Shown here piece by piece: positions 16,379-24,238 of a stretch of 34,766 nt of DNA. Location: positions 66,245 through 101,010 of the forward strand of contig JANWWL010000003.1 in assembly GCA_025056155.1 (NCBI GenBank), read 5' to 3'. The notes beneath the pieces were generated by a model that made no database searches, had not been told where the DNA came from, and saw only the letters and a program-made list of their open reading frames with translations. The position numbers and the translations under genes are program-made. Position 1 is the first letter of the stretch. Each line of letters starts with the position of its first letter. This DNA is from Sphingomonadaceae bacterium. Its GTDB lineage: Bacteria > Pseudomonadota > Alphaproteobacteria > Sphingomonadales > Sphingomonadaceae.

Positions 16379-18317
16379 GGACTGGCTCCCGGGCGGTGGC
16401 TTGGGCAAACGTGCGGTGCCAGATCTGGGTGGTGAGCAGGATCGACAGGGCAATGGCTTCCCGTTCGGTGGCCTGGCCCGCTCGGCGCAGGTGGTCGAGG
16501 AACCGCTCGACGCGGATCGGCGCGAACACGCCCACGGCGCGCAGCTCGGCGGGATCGAGGAACGCCCTGAGCGCCGCCCCCTCCGGCCTCCACAGGACGG
16601 CCGTGAGATCCGGGGCGCGGTAGGGCTGCTTGGGCCGCTCGGCCACCATTGGCGGGACGAGAGAGGCGGCGGCCGCCTTGAGCAGGGGCTTCTCGCGCAG
16701 GCCCTTCAGCTTGAGGCGGGGTGGGAGAGCCGCCGCGAAGGCGATCACGCGCGGATCGAGGAAGGGAAAGCGCCCTTCGACGGCGTGCGCCATGAGCATC
16801 CGATCGCCCTGGACGGACAACAGGTTGCCGGGCAGCAGGACCGTCGCCTCGAGATACTGGGCCCGGGAGAGCGGGTGCCAGCGGTCGAACCCGGGCGGCA
16901 GCTCGGCCTCAAGCTCGCTGGGGTCCCATTGGGCGGCGGCAGCCCAATCGGCCGCCAAGAGGCGCCGAGCGACGAGCCCGGCCTGGATCCGGGGCAGATG
17001 GCTGAACAGGGGGTTGTGGGGCCGGTCGAGCCCCACCGCCAGGGCCGCCGCGAGGCCGGGCCTAGGTCTCGCCGCGGGCTGCCAGGGATAGAGGCGCGCC
17101 ACGAGCCTTGGCACCCACCAAGCCCCGGGCCGCCGGGCGATGGCCCGCCGGACGGCCGCCTCGCGGAACAGGTCGTAGCCCCCCAGGATTTCGTCGGCGC
17201 CCTCGCCCGTTAGCACGACCTTGAGCCCCTTGACCCGCAACCGGCGCGACAGGGCGAACAGCGGCACGGGCGCGGTCCGCACGAGGGGGGCCTCCGCGTG
17301 GTAGACCACCCGGGGCAGATCGCGGGCCAAGTCGCCGGCCGTCCACGCCAGGGCCTCGTGCCGCACGTCGAGATGGCGGGCCACGGCCTCCTGGAAGTCC
17401 CCCTCGTCGTGTTCCGTGGTGGGGAAGCGGATGCCGAAGGTGGAGAGGCCCGCGCCGTGCAGCTTGCGCGCAAGGCCTGCGACCATCGAGGAGTCGATCC
17501 CGCCCGAAAGGTAACTGCCTACGGCGACGTCGGCGCGCAGCCGGATCCGCACGGCGTCTTCCAAGAGGTCGCGCAATTCCGCCGCCAGGCGCTGGGGTGG
17601 GTCCGTGCAGCCCGAATCGCGGGCGTCGGGGAAGGTCCAGCGCCACCAGGCACGTTCGCGGAGTGCGCCGTGCTCGGCCATCAGGAGGTGCCCGGGCCGC
17701 AGGCTTCGGACGCCCGCGAACGGCGTCCGGTCACCCACCGGCGCCCACAGCGCCAGGATCTGGCCCAGCGCCACCGGGCAGAGTGACGGCCGCGACCTCA
17801 GGGCGGGAAGCAGCGCCTTCGCTTCCGAGGCGAAGAGCAGCCGCCCGCGATCCTGAGCTAGGAACAGGGGCAGGATGCCCGCGTGGTCGCGCGCCAGCAC
17901 CAGCCGGCATCGTCCGCCCCGCCGGTCGACGATGGCGAACGCGAACTGGCCGTTGAACCGCTCCACGGCCGCTTCGCCCCATTCGAGGTAGGCGTGCAGC
18001 AGCACCTCGGTGTCCGACCGGGTGCGGAAGGCGTGCCCCTTCTGGGTCAGCTCGGCGCGGAGCTCCAGGAAGTTGAAGATCTCGCCCGTGAACGCCAGGA
18101 TCACCTCGCCCTTGGGGTCGGCCATCGGCTGGCGGCCGCCTTCGCGGTCGACGATGGCAAGGCGAGTGTGGGCGAGCCCCGCCCGGCCCTCCGCGTCGAC
18201 CCAACACCGCTGGTCGTCGGGCCCGCGATGCGCAAGGGCGGCGGCCATCGCGCCGAGCTCGTCGGCCGTGGTGCGGCCCTCGGGCGAGAGGGCGAAGGCG
18301 CCGGCCAGGCCGCACAT
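16371..18317 (-). CDS. asnB: Asparagine synthase (glutamine-hydrolysing) family amidotransferase
   Basis: This is a 648-aa two-domain amidotransferase. The N-terminal Ntn glutaminase begins MCGLAGAFALS with catalytic Cys2. It continues HRGPDDQRCW, LAHTRLAIVD and SDTEVLLHAYLEWGEAAVERFNGQFAFAI. The C-terminal synthetase domain has the PP-loop YLSGGIDSSMVAGL and further conserved parts LTGEGADEILGGYDLF and DRMLMAHAVEGRFPFLDP. The family either makes asparagine or transfers amide nitrogen in surface-polysaccharide and secondary pathways. It lies 4 nt downstream of the acyltransferase stop and overlaps the acyl carrier protein gene, which favours the second role. The substrate is unknown. Confidence 0.93.
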   Translation of the reverse strand: MCGLAGAFALSPEGRTTADELGAMAAALAHRGPDDQRCWVDAEGRAGLAHTRLAIVDREGGRQPMADPKGEVILAFTGEIFNFLELRAELTQKGHAFRTRSDTEVLLHAYLEWGEAAVERFNGQFAFAIVDRRGGRCRLVLARDHAGILPLFLAQDRGRLLFASEAKALLPALRSRPSLCPVALGQILALWAPVGDRTPFAGVRSLRPGHLLMAEHGALRERAWWRWTFPDARDSGCTDPPQRLAAELRDLLEDAVRIRLRADVAVGSYLSGGIDSSMVAGLARKLHGAGLSTFGIRFPTTEHDEGDFQEAVARHLDVRHEALAWTAGDLARDLPRVVYHAEAPLVRTAPVPLFALSRRLRVKGLKVVLTGEGADEILGGYDLFREAAVRRAIARRPGAWWVPRLVARLYPWQPAARPRPGLAAALAVGLDRPHNPLFSHLPRIQAGLVARRLLAADWAAAAQWDPSELEAELPPGFDRWHPLSRAQYLEATVLLPGNLLSVQGDRMLMAHAVEGRFPFLDPRVIAFAAALPPRLKLKGLREKPLLKAAAASLVPPMVAERPKQPYRAPDLTAVLWRPEGAALRAFLDPAELRAVGVFAPIRVERFLDHLRRAGQATEREAIALSILLTTQIWHRTFAQATAREPVHV

Positions 18318-18321
18318 CGCC

Positions 18322-18840
18322 TCAACCCGAACGCGTCAGGTGGGGGGCGCGCGAGGTCGACCTCGGCTCCTCGCCCAGCGCCGAGAGCGGGCGTTCGGCA
18401 GGTTCGAGGATCCGGCCGTGGGGGCCCGTGACGAGACCCGATTGGATGACCCGTGCCGGATTGCCCAGCACCAGCGAACCGGAGGGAACGTCGCGCAGCA
18501 CCACGCTGCCGCCGCCGATCACGCAATGGTCGCCGATGGTGACACCCGGCATGATGAGCGCGTGGGCGCCGATCAGGCAGCGGGCGCCGATCCGGGTGTG
18601 GGTGTGCAGCCCGCGCGAGAAGTCGTGGGTCAGGATGGCGGCACCGAAGCTGACCGAGGTTTCGGGGCCGATGTGCACGCCCCTAGGATACGACCGGTCG
18701 AGGTGGGCCTTGAAGCTGATTCGGCAGCCAGGCGCGATGTCCATGCCCCACACGTGGACGAGCCACCGCCGGTGAACCTCCATGAGCAGGTTGCGCAGCC
18801 GCGTGCGCAGGCGGACGAGAAGGGAAAAATCCTGGTCCAT
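18322..18840 (-). CDS. Hexapeptide-repeat (left-handed beta-helix) acyltransferase
   Basis: This is a 172-aa member of the LbetaH acyltransferase superfamily (WbbJ/LacA-like). It uses acyl-CoA or acyl-ACP to acylate sugars or amino sugars. The repeats run from GMDIAPGCRISFKAHLD (about 32-48) through GVHIGPETSVSFGAAILTHDF, RIGARCLIGAHALIMPGVTIGDHCVIGGGSVVLRDVPSGSLVLGNPARVI. The presumed catalytic His is His72 in LTHDFSRG. The C-terminal 35 residues are not conserved. It is the first gene of a four-gene operon. I chose ATG 18840 because it gives the normal N-terminal helix; upstream in-frame codons look non-coding. The acceptor is unknown. Confidence 0.88.
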   Translation of the reverse strand: MDQDFSLLVRLRTRLRNLLMEVHRRWLVHVWGMDIAPGCRISFKAHLDRSYPRGVHIGPETSVSFGAAILTHDFSRGLHTHTRIGARCLIGAHALIMPGVTIGDHCVIGGGSVVLRDVPSGSLVLGNPARVIQSGLVTGPHGRILEPAERPLSALGEEPRSTSRAPHLTRSG

Positions 18841-19062
18841 CTCCGACCCCAGCCGAAGGCTGCTTGAACGATTTCGCCCTCCGGGCTCAAGCCAGAACGG
18901 CACGGGGGAATACGAACGGACACCGGAAATGTTCAGCCCCTGGCATCCATGCCGGCTTGCGAGCGCCCGTGTTGCGTTGAACCCGCGACGGCCGTAACGA
19001 GTTGGCACACGCGGCGCTTGGGTGCGCGTCCGATTGCCGCCGCGCCTGAGGGAGTGCCCGCC
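18841..19062. other. Divergent intergenic region
   Basis: This 222-bp stretch separates the acyltransferase operon (leftward) from the exported hydrolase (rightward), so both promoters should lie here. No convincing -35/-10 pair or palindrome could be called. It is slightly less GC-rich than the flanks around 18900-18940 and 18970-19010. Confidence 0.5.
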
Positions 19063-20109
19063 ATGGCCATTTCTGTCACCCGGGGCGCGGTCGTCGCCGC
19101 CACCCTTCTGGCCGCGTCACCCGGGATGCCCTGCACGCGGGCGGTCTACGAGGGACCGAATGGCCGCTTCCTCACCGGCCGCTCCATGGACTGGAAGGAG
19201 GACATCCGCACCAACCTGTGGGCCCTGCCGCGGGGCATGGCGCGCGACGGCGCGGCCGGCCCCGGCTCGCTGCGGTGGACGTCGCAATATGGCTCGGTGG
19301 TGGCCACCGGCTACGACATCGCGACCGCCGACGGCCTGAACGAGGCGGGCCTCATGGTGAACGGCCTGTGGATGACGCAGTCGGCCTATCCCCGGCCCGA
19401 CGGCCGCACGCCGACGATGGCGCTCTCGGTCTTCGGCCAGTATCTCCTCGACCAGTTCGCGACCGTCGCCGAGGCGGTGGCCTGGCTGCGGGCGAACCCC
19501 CTCCTCGTGCTGACCGGCGAGGTGCCGGGGCAGGGGCGGATGGCCACCATGCATTTCGCCCTCTCCGATGCCACGGGCGACAGCGCCGTCATCGAGTGGA
19601 TCCGGGGCGACATGCGGATCCACCACGACCGGGGCTACCGGGTGATGACGAACGAGCCCCCGTTCGAGGAGCAGCTCGCGATCACCTCCTACTGGCGCAA
19701 GGTGGGCGGGATCCAGTTCCTGCCCGGCACCAACCGCGCCGCCGACCGGTTCGCCCGCGCGAGCTTCTATGTCGATGCCGTGACGAAGAGCGACGACCCC
19801 CGGGTGGCGGCCGCGGCCACCTTCAGCGTGATCCGCAACGCCTCCGTGCCGCTCGGGATCACGACGCCCGACCGGCCGAACATCTCCTCGACCCGCTGGC
19901 GGGTGGTGGCCGACCACAAGGACCGGCTCTACTATTTCGAATCGACCGTCTCGCCCAATGTGTTCTGGGTGGATCTCAAGCGCCTCGACTTCGCCCCGCG
20001 AGCCGGTGTGCGCAGGCTCGACCTCGGCCGGGACCAGTCGAACCTGTTCGCGGGCGAAGTGTCGGCGCGTTTCCGCCCCGCACCGATGTTCCGCTTCCAG
20101 CCGACCTGA
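19063..20109 (+). CDS. Exported choloylglycine hydrolase-family amidase (penicillin V acylase-like)
   Basis: This is a 348-aa Ntn-hydrolase of the linear amide C-N hydrolase family (bile salt hydrolase, penicillin V acylase). The N-terminus (MAISVTRGAVVAATLLAASPGMP) is a signal peptide. It would expose Cys24 as the catalytic N-terminal nucleophile. Arg40 and Asp43 in GRSMDWKEDI sit at +16 and +19 from that Cys, matching Cys2/Arg18/Asp21 of the family. Other conserved parts are ADGLNEAGLMVNGLW, YRVMTNEPPFEEQL and SSTRWRVVADHKDRLYYFES. Gram-negative members of this cluster often act on penicillin V or N-acyl homoserine lactones in the periplasm. The substrate here is unproven. GGGAG precedes the ATG. 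Confidence 0.9.
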   Translation: MAISVTRGAVVAATLLAASPGMPCTRAVYEGPNGRFLTGRSMDWKEDIRTNLWALPRGMARDGAAGPGSLRWTSQYGSVVATGYDIATADGLNEAGLMVNGLWMTQSAYPRPDGRTPTMALSVFGQYLLDQFATVAEAVAWLRANPLLVLTGEVPGQGRMATMHFALSDATGDSAVIEWIRGDMRIHHDRGYRVMTNEPPFEEQLAITSYWRKVGGIQFLPGTNRAADRFARASFYVDAVTKSDDPRVAAAATFSVIRNASVPLGITTPDRPNISSTRWRVVADHKDRLYYFESTVSPNVFWVDLKRLDFAPRAGVRRLDLGRDQSNLFAGEVSARFRPAPMFRFQPT

Positions 20110-20173
20110 GGGGTGACGCGGCCCGGGCATCGCGCTTGCCCGCGGCGCGGACACGGGGGCAGGAGCAGGGGCC

Positions 20174-20734
20174 ATGCGGACGAGCACGACCGATCCCTTG
20201 CGCATCGCCACCGTGGTGCCGCAGCCGGGCCGGGGCCGGCTCGGCCTCACGCTCTGCCCCGGCAAGCGACAGCGGGGTGCGCGTTCGGGCGCGTGGGCGC
20301 GTGATCTGGCCCAGGACCTGGACGTCATCCGAAGCTGGGGGGCGGCCCTCGTCGTCACGCTCGTCGAGGCGTGGGAGCTCGAGGCGCTGCAGGTGCCCCA
20401 TCTGGGCCGGGAAGTCGAAGCGCGGGGCATGGCCTGGCGTCATCTGCCGATCGCCGATGGCGGCGCGCCGGATGCCGGGTTCGAGGCCGCCTGGGCCCGC
20501 GTTGGCCCCGAGGTGCGCGGCCTCCTCGCCCGGGGCCGGGCAGTGCTCGTGCACTGCAAGGGCGGCCTCGGCCGGGCGGGCACGGTCGTCGCCCGGTTGC
20601 TCGTGGAGACCGGCTGGGCGCCCGACGCCGCCATCGCCGAGGTGCGCCGGGTGCGGCCGGGCGCCATCGAGACGGCCGCTCAGGAAGCCCATGTGCGGGC
20701 CTGCCGGCCCGTGGGTCAGGAGGCTCGCCCATGA
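20174..20734 (+). CDS. CDKN3-like dual-specificity protein phosphatase
   Basis: This is a 186-aa cysteine phosphatase with the P-loop HCKGGLGRAGT (127-137), giving nucleophile Cys128 and phosphate-binding Arg134. The general-acid Asp95 lies in LPIADGGAPD. The opening GRLGLTLCPGKRQ and SWGAALVVTLVEAWELEAL resemble bacterial members of the CDKN3 (cyclin-dependent kinase inhibitor 3) family. Its stop overlaps the next gene's start (ATGA), with AGGAGG placed inside its own 3' end, so the two proteins are made together. An AGGAGCAGG ribosome binding site precedes ATG 20174. The target could be a phosphoprotein or a phosphorylated ribose product; neither can be chosen from sequence. Confidence 0.88.
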   Translation: MRTSTTDPLRIATVVPQPGRGRLGLTLCPGKRQRGARSGAWARDLAQDLDVIRSWGAALVVTLVEAWELEALQVPHLGREVEARGMAWRHLPIADGGAPDAGFEAAWARVGPEVRGLLARGRAVLVHCKGGLGRAGTVVARLLVETGWAPDAAIAEVRRVRPGAIETAAQEAHVRACRPVGQEARP

Positions 20735-21633
20735 CCGACGACACGGCGCGTGACCGCGCGGTGGGGGCACTCCTGGGCCTGGCGGTGGGCGATGCGTTGG
20801 GCACCACGCTCGAGTTCGCCCCGCGTGACGTCCACCCGCCACTCACCGACATGGTGGGCGGGGGCCCGTTCCGCCTGGCGCCTGGCGAATGGACGGACGA
20901 CACGTCGATGGCGCTCGCCCTGGCTGAGAGCCTGCGGGCCTGCGGCCGGCTCGATCCCCACGACCTCATGACGCGCTTCGTCGCTTGGTGGCGGCGGGGC
21001 GAGTATTCGCACCGGGGCTCTTGTTTCGACATCGGCAACACGACGCGGGCGGCGCTTGCCCGCTTTGAGCGGACGGGCGATCCGATCGCGGGATCTCGGG
21101 ATCCGTCGATGGCGGGCAACGGCAGTCTGATGCGGCTGGCCCCCGTGGCCATTCGCTTCTGGCGCTCGCCCGACGAACTGGACGCCGCGGCCGCCCTGCA
21201 GAGCCGCACGACGCACGGGGCCCAGGCGTGCGTGGACGCCTGCCGGGGCTATGCGCGGATGCTGGCCGCGGCCATCGCCGGCCGCCCGCGCGACGACGTG
21301 CTGGCCCCGGACACGACCGGCCTCGAGCCCCAGGTGGCGCGGATCCTCGAGGGGTCGTGGCGGGGCAAGACGCGAGCGGCGATCCAGGCTTCGGGCTTTG
21401 TGCTGCACGCGCTCGAGGCCGCGCTGTGGTCGGTGGGCGGGGCGGTCGACTTTCGGGACGCGGTGCTCCGGGCGGCGAACCTCGCCCAGGATGCCGACAC
21501 GACGGCGGCGATCGCGGGCCAACTGGCCGGGGCGCTGTGGGGGGCGGCCGGGATTCCTTCCGAATGGCGGGCGCAGGTGGCCTGGGGCCCCAGGATCGAG
21601 GAACTCGCGGCGGCCCTGTTCGCCGCGTCCTGA
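20731..21633 (+). CDS. ADP-ribosylglycohydrolase family protein (DraG/ARH-like)
   Basis: This is a 300-aa dinuclear-metal hydrolase that removes ADP-ribose from modified targets or cleaves related ADP-ribosyl bonds. Family motifs are DRAVGALLGLAVGDALGTTLEF (8-29), the metal-binding WTDDTSM (54-60), SMAGNGSLMRLAPVAI, and the second metal cluster NLAQDADTTAAIAGQLAGALWGA near the C-terminus. ATG 20731 overlaps the phosphatase stop by 4 nt and has AGGAGG at 20718-20723. Pairing with a tyrosine-type phosphatase suggests a two-step reversal or processing of an ADP-ribosyl modification. No nitrogenase-regulation genes are near, so a DraG role in nitrogen fixation is not supported. Confidence 0.92.
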   Translation: MTDDTARDRAVGALLGLAVGDALGTTLEFAPRDVHPPLTDMVGGGPFRLAPGEWTDDTSMALALAESLRACGRLDPHDLMTRFVAWWRRGEYSHRGSCFDIGNTTRAALARFERTGDPIAGSRDPSMAGNGSLMRLAPVAIRFWRSPDELDAAAALQSRTTHGAQACVDACRGYARMLAAAIAGRPRDDVLAPDTTGLEPQVARILEGSWRGKTRAAIQASGFVLHALEAALWSVGGAVDFRDAVLRAANLAQDADTTAAIAGQLAGALWGAAGIPSEWRAQVAWGPRIEELAAALFAAS

Positions 21634-21735
21634 AGCGCCGCACCCTCACTCACGAGGGCCCTCCACATCGATTGCGTTCCAAGGCGCTCGATTGGCATCT
21701 TCCCGCCTTGCCAGGTTCGCAAACGAGTCCGAGCG

Positions 21736-23043
21736 ATGCTGGAGCCCGACACCCCTGAGCCACGACGGTTCACCATCCCGATCGTGCGCACGACGTTCCG
21801 GGTCACCGACCGGCGCGCTTTCGAGAAGCTGCTCGATCTTTGCCGGCGCTGGATCGAGCAGAAACATGGAAAGCCAACGATCCTTCCCAAGGATCTCGCC
21901 GCCGAAGACCACGAATCACCGGACGCCCGCAGCGTCGTGCGGCTCCTCGGGGACGAAAGCGGCTGCATCTGGACCGCGCGTGTCGAAGATCTGCGCGAGG
22001 CCTCGAGAGGCAGGATCTGGACGACGGATGTTTTCATCGAGAAACGGGGCGCCGACCCAGCCAGGTTCGGGGTGGAACTCGTCCTCCCATCGACACAAAG
22101 GGAAGAGCGGTTTCACTTTACACGGCCTCGTCTCGTCGGCGACGTATTGGCCACGCTCAGCGTCGAGGCGGACGGCGTGGCGATGACGGCACAGCCCGAA
22201 GTCGTCGGACCTCGGGAGATCGAGACATTCCTCGATCTCCTGTCCGATCCCCGTCGACGTCTGCCCATCCTGGCCCTCGCGTGCGGAGACGATGGTGCGG
22301 CCGCCGTCGACCCGGGCGAGGTGGCACGACGAATGTCGGGTTGCGTGCATCTGCGGGTGCTTCACCCCGAGGCCTCCTGGGCTCTCACGCACGCGCGCGG
22401 CAAAGAATGGTCAGTCTATCACAAGGCTATCCGGCTTTATTTGCCGGGCGCGGACGCCGACGACGACCCTTTCCGGCATCCGCTCTGGCTGCATGTCGAG
22501 CGGCAGGCGCCGGAGGTCGTCCTTCAGGCGATCGCGGCTCGCGTGCTTCCCGCCGGTTTTCGCAGTGCACCTGACGACGCGCGGTTCTGGAGGGTCGGCC
22601 TGCTCCGCAAGCTCGCGGCATCGACCCGAAGCGATGCTACCGACATTGAGATCTTGAAGACCCGGATCGATCAGGCGCGGCGTGACCAGGAGACAGCCGA
22701 GGCCCTGATGGAAGAGGCCGAGCGCGCGCGAGAAATTGCGGAGAAGGAGAGGGCAAGACTGGCGGCGGAATTGCAACTTGTCCGCGCGCAGCTCGCGCAA
22801 CTTCCCGCCGGGCGCGCCGGATCAGGGGCCGGGCCGCGCGACGTGGCTCCCCTCGTCGAGGGTCCCTTGACGATTGCCGATGCTCTTCGGCTCGTCGAAG
22901 TGCTCTTCCCGGATCGCATCGTCGTGCTGCCGTCTGCCCACCATTCGGCGGAAAGGTCAAAGAGTTTCCGATATCCGGAACGTACTCTCGACTTATTGTG
23001 GAAACTCGCGGCCCATTATTGGGCCAGGCTGGCCGGCGGTTAA
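21736..23043 (+). CDS. Uncharacterised coiled-coil protein, ends at in-frame TAA
   Basis: This 435-aa reading frame belongs to no family I can name. The N-terminal half (1-160) is a mixed alpha/beta region beginning RRFTIPIVRTTFRVTDRRAFEKLLDLCRRW. A second block (about 170-290) contains RLPILALACGDDG, DPGEVARRMSGCVHLRVL, KAIRLYLPG and PFRHPLWLHV. Residues 303-356 are a charged coiled coil (EILKTRIDQARRDQETAEAL onward). GC content and codon use are visibly lower than in the neighbours, suggesting acquisition. The frame continues without interruption for 82 more codons after the TAA at 23041-23043, so this product is probably a truncated form of a 517-aa protein. The start is ATG 21736 with a weak GAG-type ribosome binding site. 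Confidence 0.7.
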   Translation: MLEPDTPEPRRFTIPIVRTTFRVTDRRAFEKLLDLCRRWIEQKHGKPTILPKDLAAEDHESPDARSVVRLLGDESGCIWTARVEDLREASRGRIWTTDVFIEKRGADPARFGVELVLPSTQREERFHFTRPRLVGDVLATLSVEADGVAMTAQPEVVGPREIETFLDLLSDPRRRLPILALACGDDGAAAVDPGEVARRMSGCVHLRVLHPEASWALTHARGKEWSVYHKAIRLYLPGADADDDPFRHPLWLHVERQAPEVVLQAIAARVLPAGFRSAPDDARFWRVGLLRKLAASTRSDATDIEILKTRIDQARRDQETAEALMEEAERAREIAEKERARLAAELQLVRAQLAQLPAGRAGSGAGPRDVAPLVEGPLTIADALRLVEVLFPDRIVVLPSAHHSAERSKSFRYPERTLDLLWKLAAHYWARLAGG

Positions 23044-23289
23044 GGCGATGCGACCGCCCGTGAGGTCTTTGGGAACGCTTACGCTCCGAAGGAATCGGGG
23101 AACCTGCCGCAGGCCGGCCGGGAGCGCCGGACATTCACGTGGAACGGCAACACGATCTTCATGGAACAGCACCTGAAGATTGGCGTCAAAGACAGCCCGG
23201 CCGAGACGCTCAGGATCCATTTCGCGTGGGTGGCGGACGAGCGGAAGATCGTGATCGGTCACTGCGGCCCGCACCTCGACTTCGCCTAG
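23044..23289 (+). pseudogene. C-terminal remainder of the 21736 gene beyond the in-frame stop
   Basis: In exactly the same frame as the preceding gene, 81 codons and a TAG follow the TAA. They encode a coherent protein end: VFGNAYAPKESG, RERRTFTWNGNTIFMEQHLKIG, then TLRIHFAWVADERKIVIGHCG and HLDFA. Codon bias and residue pattern look coding. A single base change in the TAA would restore one 517-aa protein. The interruption could be a real nonsense mutation, stop readthrough or a sequence error. A separate 42-aa product from ATG 23161 is unlikely because no ribosome binding site is seen. Confidence 0.7.
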
Positions 23290-23340
23290 CCTGACGTGTC
23301 CGGCCGGCTCTTCGGGGCCGGCGCCGCGGGCGGCCGGGCC

Positions 23341-23721
23341 TTAGGGCCGGGGGCCGAGCGTGGCACCCGGCGGTTGCCGGCGGCTCGCCTCGGCGAACGC
23401 CCGGCGGTCGGCCGCCGACAGCGACGCCAACGCGTCCACCAGGGCCTCCCGCCGCCGCCGCATCAGTTCATCGTTCACCTGTGCAAGCGCCGCCACCGCG
23501 GCCGCCAGCGCCGCCCGGTCCAACGGCTCGGCCACCAGCACGTCCAGCACGCGCTCGCGCGCGGCCCGGTAGCGCCGTTCCAGCTCCGCGTCGGGGCCCG
23601 CCAGCACGGCGCGGCTCAAGGCCGCCCGCCCCTGCGGCGACATTCCCTGGAACGGGTCGGCCAGCACCTGCGCCCCAGCCGACGCCGCCAGCATGGCCAG
23701 CGCCACGAACACCCCGCGCAT
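23341..23721 (-). CDS. Spy/CpxP-like periplasmic protein (periplasmic heavy-metal sensor family)
   Basis: This is a 126-aa exported helical protein. The signal peptide is MRGVFVALAMLAASAGA, followed by QVLADPFQGMSPQGRAALSRAVLAG. The rest is alpha-helical and Arg/Ala-rich, with the pattern LVAEPLDRAALAAAVAALAQVNDELMRRRREALVDALASLSAADRRAFAEA. That matches the Spy/CpxP/CnrX-like fold (LTxxQ-type helices, here LSAADRRAF). It is a paralog of the gene just upstream. It lies 52 nt behind it and is the last gene of the sigma/anti-sigma unit. Probable roles are envelope-stress or metal sensing, or chaperoning in the periplasm; no clear metal-ligand cluster of His/Cys is seen. Confidence 0.78.
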   Translation of the reverse strand: MRGVFVALAMLAASAGAQVLADPFQGMSPQGRAALSRAVLAGPDAELERRYRAARERVLDVLVAEPLDRAALAAAVAALAQVNDELMRRRREALVDALASLSAADRRAFAEASRRQPPGATLGPRP

Positions 23722-23773
23722 CGCCACCTCCGCCTCGACCGTTCGCACGCGGTGACGGCGGGAGCAAGGCCCG

Positions 23774-24238
23774 TCAGCCACCCGGCGGCGGCCGGTTGCG
23801 GCGGCTTTCCTCGTGCCAGCGTCGCCAGGCCTCGGCCCGCGCCTCCAACCGGTCGCGGCCCCGGCGCGCAGCCTGCGCGAACGCCCGCCGGTCGGCCACC
23901 GACAGACGCGGCAGTACGGCCAACAGGGCTTCCTGCCGGCGCTCGTGCATCGCGGCCACCAGCCGCCGCTCGTGGGCCATGGCCCGGCGCAGGGCGGCTA
24001 CGTCGAGGGGTTCAGCGGCCATCAGGCGGCCGACCTCGTCGCGCGCGGCCTTCAGGGCTTCCAGTTCCCTGGGATCGCCCGGGCGCAGCGCCTGGGCGAT
24101 CAGCGCTCGTCCCTCGGCCGAAACGCCGGCCAGCGGCCCCTTCCCCAACCGGCTGGGCCGATCGGCCATCGGCGCGTCGGTTGGTGTCTGCGCCAGGACG
24201 GGCGCGGCAAGGGCGAGGGCGATGAGCAAGCGGATCAT
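23774..24238 (-). CDS. Spy/CpxP-like periplasmic protein (periplasmic heavy-metal sensor family)
   Basis: This is a 154-aa exported protein. The signal peptide is MIRLLIALALAAPVLA, followed by a low-complexity linker. The helical body has GPLAGVSAEGRALIAQALRPGD, LMAAEPLDVAALRRAMAHERRLVAAMHERRQEALLAVLPRLSVADRRAFAQAARR. LSVADRRAFAQA parallels LSAADRRAFAEA of the next gene, so the two are duplicates. The start codon overlaps the anti-sigma candidate's stop (ATGA), which ties its production to that protein. In CnrYXH-type and related systems a periplasmic sensor of this fold binds the anti-sigma factor; that partnership is inferred here. The C-terminus is Arg/Pro-rich. Confidence 0.8.
   Translation of the reverse strand: MIRLLIALALAAPVLAQTPTDAPMADRPSRLGKGPLAGVSAEGRALIAQALRPGDPRELEALKAARDEVGRLMAAEPLDVAALRRAMAHERRLVAAMHERRQEALLAVLPRLSVADRRAFAQAARRGRDRLEARAEAWRRWHEESRRNRPPPGG

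Noticed and set aside
21654-21663. Palindrome GAGGGCCCTC after the ADP-ribosylglycohydrolase gene as a terminator
   Set aside because: It has no loop, is only 10 bp long and has no T-run; it is not enough to call a terminator.
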